This document shows, piece by piece, positions 61,424 through 64,000 of a DNA stretch of 64,000 bases. Origin of the DNA: Streptomyces sp. NBC_00289 (GTDB lineage: Bacteria; Actinomycetota; Actinomycetes; Streptomycetales; Streptomycetaceae); contig NZ_CP108046.1 of NCBI RefSeq assembly GCF_041435115.1, forward strand, positions 5,518,001 to 5,582,000, written 5' to 3'. How positions within the stretch are numbered: the stretch's first letter is position 1; each line of letters begins with the position of its first letter. Made by a program: the position numbers and the translations under genes. The notes beneath the pieces are model-generated. The model saw nothing but the letters and a program-made list of their open reading frames with translations, did not search any database and was not told where the DNA came from.

Positions 61424-62554
61424 GTGACCGCCAGCACCCGGCCCGTCGCCTCCCGCGCCGCGCAGATCCTCTCCCGGCCCGTCTCCATCAACGGCCTGAC
61501 CGTCCCGAACCGCATCGCGATGGCGCCCATGACGCGGATGTTCTCCCCGGGCGGCGTCCCCGGCGAGGACGTGGTGTCGTACTACGCCCGCCGTGCCGCC
61601 GCCGGTGTCGGTCTGATCGTCACCGAGGGCACGTACGTGGGGCACGATTCGGCCGGGCAGAGCGACCGCGTCCCGCGCTTCCACGGCGAGGAGCAGCTCG
61701 CGGGCTGGGCGAAGGTCGCCGAGGCCGTGCACGCGGCGGGCGGGAAGATCGTGCCGCAGCTGTGGCACATCGGCATGGTCCGCAAGCAGGGCGAGCCGCC
61801 CTTCGCGGACGCCCCCGCCGTCGGCCCCTCCGGCCTGCGCGGCGACGGCACCGAGGACACCGGCAGGGCGATGACCCAGCGCGACCTGGACGACGTCATC
61901 GGCGCGTTCGCCGAGGCCGCCGCGGCCGCCGAGCGCATCGGCTTCGACGGCGTGGAACTGCACGGCGCCCACGGCTACCTCGTCGACCAGTTTCTGTGGG
62001 CGGGCACCAACCGGCGCACGGACGCCTACGGCGGTGACCTGGTGGCCCGGACGAAGTTCGCGGCGGAGATCGTGGCGGCGGTCCGCGAGACCGTCTCGCC
62101 CGAGTTCCCGGTCCTCTTCCGCTACTCCCAGTGGAAGCAGCAGGCCTACGACGCCCGTCTCGCCGAGACCCCGGAGGAGCTGGAGGCCCTGCTCGCCCCG
62201 CTGGCCGCGGCCGGTGTCGACGCCTTCCACGCCTCCACCCGCCGCTACTGGCTGCCCGAGTTCGACGGCTCCGACCTCAACCTCGCGGGCTGGACCAAGA
62301 AGCTGACCGGGAAGCCCGTCATCACCGTCGGTTCGGTCGGCCTCGACGGCGACTTCCTCAAGGGCTTCCAGGGCGAGGGCTCCCCGGTCAAGGGCATCGA
62401 CGACCTCCTCGACCGCCTCGAGCGCGACGAGTTCGACATGGTGGCCATCGGCCGCGCCCTGCTCCAGGACCCGGAGTGGGCGGCGAAGGTCCTCGGCGAC
62501 CGGCTCGACGAGCTGAAGCCGTACGACGCGGCAGCCCTGAAGACCCTGAGCTGA
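61424..62554 (+). CDS. NADH:flavin oxidoreductase, Old Yellow Enzyme family
   Basis: A 376-residue TIM-barrel flavoenzyme: LTVPNRIAMAPMTRMFSPGG (about 25-44), PQLWHIGMVRKQG near 110, catalytic His pair in GVELHGAHGYLVDQFLW (about 180-196), NRRTDAYGG, and FDMVAIGRALLQDPEW at the end. It reduces activated C=C bonds of enones, nitro compounds or similar electrophiles with NAD(P)H and FMN. Two repeat operators upstream suggest induction by an electrophile. The start at GTG 61424 is read from the sequence, with CAGGAGC upstream. Confidence 0.93.
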   Translation: MTASTRPVASRAAQILSRPVSINGLTVPNRIAMAPMTRMFSPGGVPGEDVVSYYARRAAAGVGLIVTEGTYVGHDSAGQSDRVPRFHGEEQLAGWAKVAEAVHAAGGKIVPQLWHIGMVRKQGEPPFADAPAVGPSGLRGDGTEDTGRAMTQRDLDDVIGAFAEAAAAAERIGFDGVELHGAHGYLVDQFLWAGTNRRTDAYGGDLVARTKFAAEIVAAVRETVSPEFPVLFRYSQWKQQAYDARLAETPEELEALLAPLAAAGVDAFHASTRRYWLPEFDGSDLNLAGWTKKLTGKPVITVGSVGLDGDFLKGFQGEGSPVKGIDDLLDRLERDEFDMVAIGRALLQDPEWAAKVLGDRLDELKPYDAAALKTLS

Positions 62555-62571
62555 GCCCCGGCTCCGCAGGC

Positions 62572-63141
62572 CTAGAGGTTGCCGAGGGGCTCGATGTCGA
62601 CGTGGACCGGGGTGCCCCAGACCCGCAGCACCTCGTAGTCGGTGAACTCGTGCACCAGCCGGTAGGCCATGGCGGCCCGGGGGCCCCGGCGCGCGGCGGC
62701 GAGGTACAGCTCCGCCTCGCGCCGGTCGCGGCGCGGGGTGCCGCACAGCTGCCACGCCTGGCCGTTCCACAGCTCCGGAAGCCAGCGCTGCTGCGGCTGC
62801 GGCCGGTCCTCCCGGACGCCGTAGCGGGACGACGCCTGCTCGGCCGGCCGAGTGCGCAGGGCGGGACCGTTGATCTCCGCGCGGCGAGCGGCCCGGCGCC
62901 TGGTCTCGCACAGCAGACACAGGTCGGGAGCGTTCTCGTCGACGGGCCCTGTGGGGTGTTCGGGGCAGCGGGTGGTGGGCGCGGCCCCGCTGACGCTGTC
63001 CTCTAACAGGTCCAGGGCACGCCGCAGATCCGCCTTGACCTCGTGCAGCCGGGTGTCCGGGGTGTCGCCCGTGAGGGACTCCCCGTGCTCGCCGAGGAGA
63101 CGGAGGGCGCGGCCGAGGGCGGTCAGCTGGGCGTGGTTCAT
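62572..63141 (-). CDS. Hypothetical protein with CxxH/CxxC zinc-knuckle-like pair
   Basis: A 189-residue protein starting at ATG 63141. A helical N-terminus (LTALGRALRLLGEHGESL, RRALDLLED) is followed by RCPEHPTGP and DLCLLCETRRRAARR, whose two Cys/His pairs could bind one zinc. The C-terminal WNGQAWQLCGTPRRDRRE and VHEFTDYEVLRVWGTP complete it. I do not recognise the family. The upstream Uma2 remnant stops two bases before its start, so it belongs to the HTH-Uma2 gene set typical of Streptomyces. Confidence 0.66.
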   Translation of the reverse strand: MNHAQLTALGRALRLLGEHGESLTGDTPDTRLHEVKADLRRALDLLEDSVSGAAPTTRCPEHPTGPVDENAPDLCLLCETRRRAARRAEINGPALRTRPAEQASSRYGVREDRPQPQQRWLPELWNGQAWQLCGTPRRDRREAELYLAAARRGPRAAMAYRLVHEFTDYEVLRVWGTPVHVDIEPLGNL

Positions 63142-63142
63142 G

Positions 63143-63371
63143 TCAGTCCGCGTGGTCCTTGAGCTTTTCCGTGTCCAGGGTGATGTTCACGGGGGAGGGG
63201 AGTTCGACGGTCGCTCCCCAAGGATACGAGGGGGACTGCTGGTAGCGGCCTTCCTTGGGCTCGCTGAAGACCGTGACGGTGGTGTGTCGCGGTCGATCAG
63301 GAGGTAGACGGGGATGTCCGCTTCCTCCATCGTGCCCCGGGGTGGTGGCGGCGGACCGTAGGAGCCGTCAT
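63143..63371 (-). pseudogene. Uma2-family nuclease remnant, truncated and frameshifted
   Basis: From the stop at 63143 upstream, the frame gives VFSEPKEGRYQQSPSYPWG and NITLDTEKLKDHAD, which is the C-terminus of Uma2 (PD-(D/E)XK) nucleases. Near 63290 the homologous sequence switches frame to DIPVYLLIDRD. The first about 110 residues of the family, including most catalytic residues, are absent: only a short stretch from ATG 63371 (MTAPTVRRHHPG) precedes. So it is a decayed or misassembled copy. Confidence 0.6.
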
Positions 63372-64000
63372 GCGTGTGTCCTCTCTTCTCGTTTCACCGA
63401 CAGAGCAGCCCGGATCTCGCCCGCGCGGGCGTGAACGGCTGGGGCGGACAGGGGTGAGGTGGGGCGTGCGGGGGCGCGTCCGACCCGGCAGCCACCGCAC
63501 ACGCCCCCCGGCAGGGCCTCCGGGCGCCCCGGCACCCCGCACTCCGCGCACTCCAGGATCCGGCGGGGCGGGCGGTTCCGGCGGGAGCTTGTCGGTCAGG
63601 CGGCGGCGGACGAGGGCCGCCGCTTGGTGGACCGGGGTCGGCAGGCCGGCTGTCAGGGCCCGGAGTACGTCCTCGTCGGGGGCACCCCGGGTGTGCCACT
63701 CGGTGACGAGTGGGGCGAGCGCCGCGCAGTCCGCGGCGGACAGGGAGAGGACGGGGGCCTCGCGGCCGAGGGCGGCCAGGAGGATGTGGGCGCGGGAACG
63801 GGCGGGGCGGGCCGGCTCCGGTGGCTCTTCCGGTACGCCGCCCCGCGTGAACGTCACCCACCAGCCGTCGTCGCGCGGGGTACGGGTGAACCACGTGCGG
63901 GTGATCCAGTGGGAGCCGCCGGAGCCGGCGGTCAGACGTTCGCGCCCCCGGCGCAGGTGTCCGGCCCGGTGAAGGTTGTTGAGGGCGGTCCGCAGTGCGC
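63368..64000 (-). pseudogene. Winged-helix DNA-binding protein, 5' end outside window, probable frameshift
   Basis: Reading from the right edge, the frame ALRTALNNLHRAGHLRRGRE, SHWITRTWFTRTPRDDGWW and VTFTRGGVPEEPP is a winged-helix protein common next to Uma2 genes in Streptomyces. About residue 160 the frame changes: after RRLTDKLPPEPP the zinc-ribbon-like RRILECAECGVPGRPEALPG and CGGCRVG continue one base out of register, ending HARAGEIRAALSVKREERTHA at TGA 63368-63370. A one-base indel near 63560 explains this. It may be real decay or a sequence error. Confidence 0.55.

Overview
The window is a stretch of a high-GC actinobacterial chromosome, almost certainly a Streptomyces. It has GTG/TTG starts, very high third-position GC, a PhoR-PhoP/PhoU locus with a PHO box, MsiK, DasR-type dre sites, a CdgB-type diguanylate cyclase and a CIRCE-controlled groEL. 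Gene order on both flanks matches what I remember of Streptomyces coelicolor around phoU-phoR-phoP-carD-ispDF-cysS-msiK on the left and terD-cdgB-nagKA-otsAB-cspA-groEL2 on the right. I could not check this with a search.

Left core (1-18700): end of phosphoglycerate mutase, two small envelope proteins, an ECF41-type sigma factor with its FAD oxidoreductase partner, a Cys/Gly-rich 52-residue peptide, phoU divergent from phoRP, a lipoprotein, carD, the overlapping ispD-ispF pair, cysS, rlmB, a DoxX membrane protein, a sugar nucleotidyltransferase and msiK. A phased array of ten TTCCG-type pentamers lies upstream of carD.

Accessory island (18701-30257): it starts directly after a tRNA-Thr(TGT) gene. 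It encodes a VMAP protein with an EAD2-like domain, a large FxsT-type vWA/NB-ARC/TPR ATPase, a trypsin-like protease with its own EAD2-like domain, and two alphaKG-HExxH enzymes. Each enzyme lies next to a 59-residue precursor-like peptide. The two peptides share a leader pattern but have different C-terminal cores. No radical SAM gene (FxsB) is visible. This looks like a peptide-modification module joined to an NTPase/protease conflict-signalling module, and it is the most interesting part of the window. In S. coelicolor, as I recall it, a contractile injection system cluster follows msiK at the equivalent place.

Middle (30300-45000): mostly single genes. These include acetyltransferases, an APH(6)-like kinase, a rhomboid-like protein, FAD oxidoreductases, a DHA2 exporter overlapping a quinone reductase, a pentapeptide protein, an M1 metallopeptidase lipoprotein, a GNAT-Nudix fusion, TerD, ArfB, a second ECF sigma factor with a visible self-type promoter, and a flavin reductase.

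Right core (45000-64000): cdgB, a CBM-bearing membrane protein, a PfkB kinase, nagA-nagK divergent from an orphan sugar-binding lipoprotein with two dre sites between them, convergent otsB/otsA and gpgS. A SAM-I riboswitch precedes a threonine-synthase-fold gene and a diglycine-ending MoaD-like sulfur carrier, which suggests methionine rather than threonine synthesis. Then come cspA, groEL2 with two CIRCE elements, an Old Yellow Enzyme, and a frameshifted HTH/Uma2 remnant at the edge.
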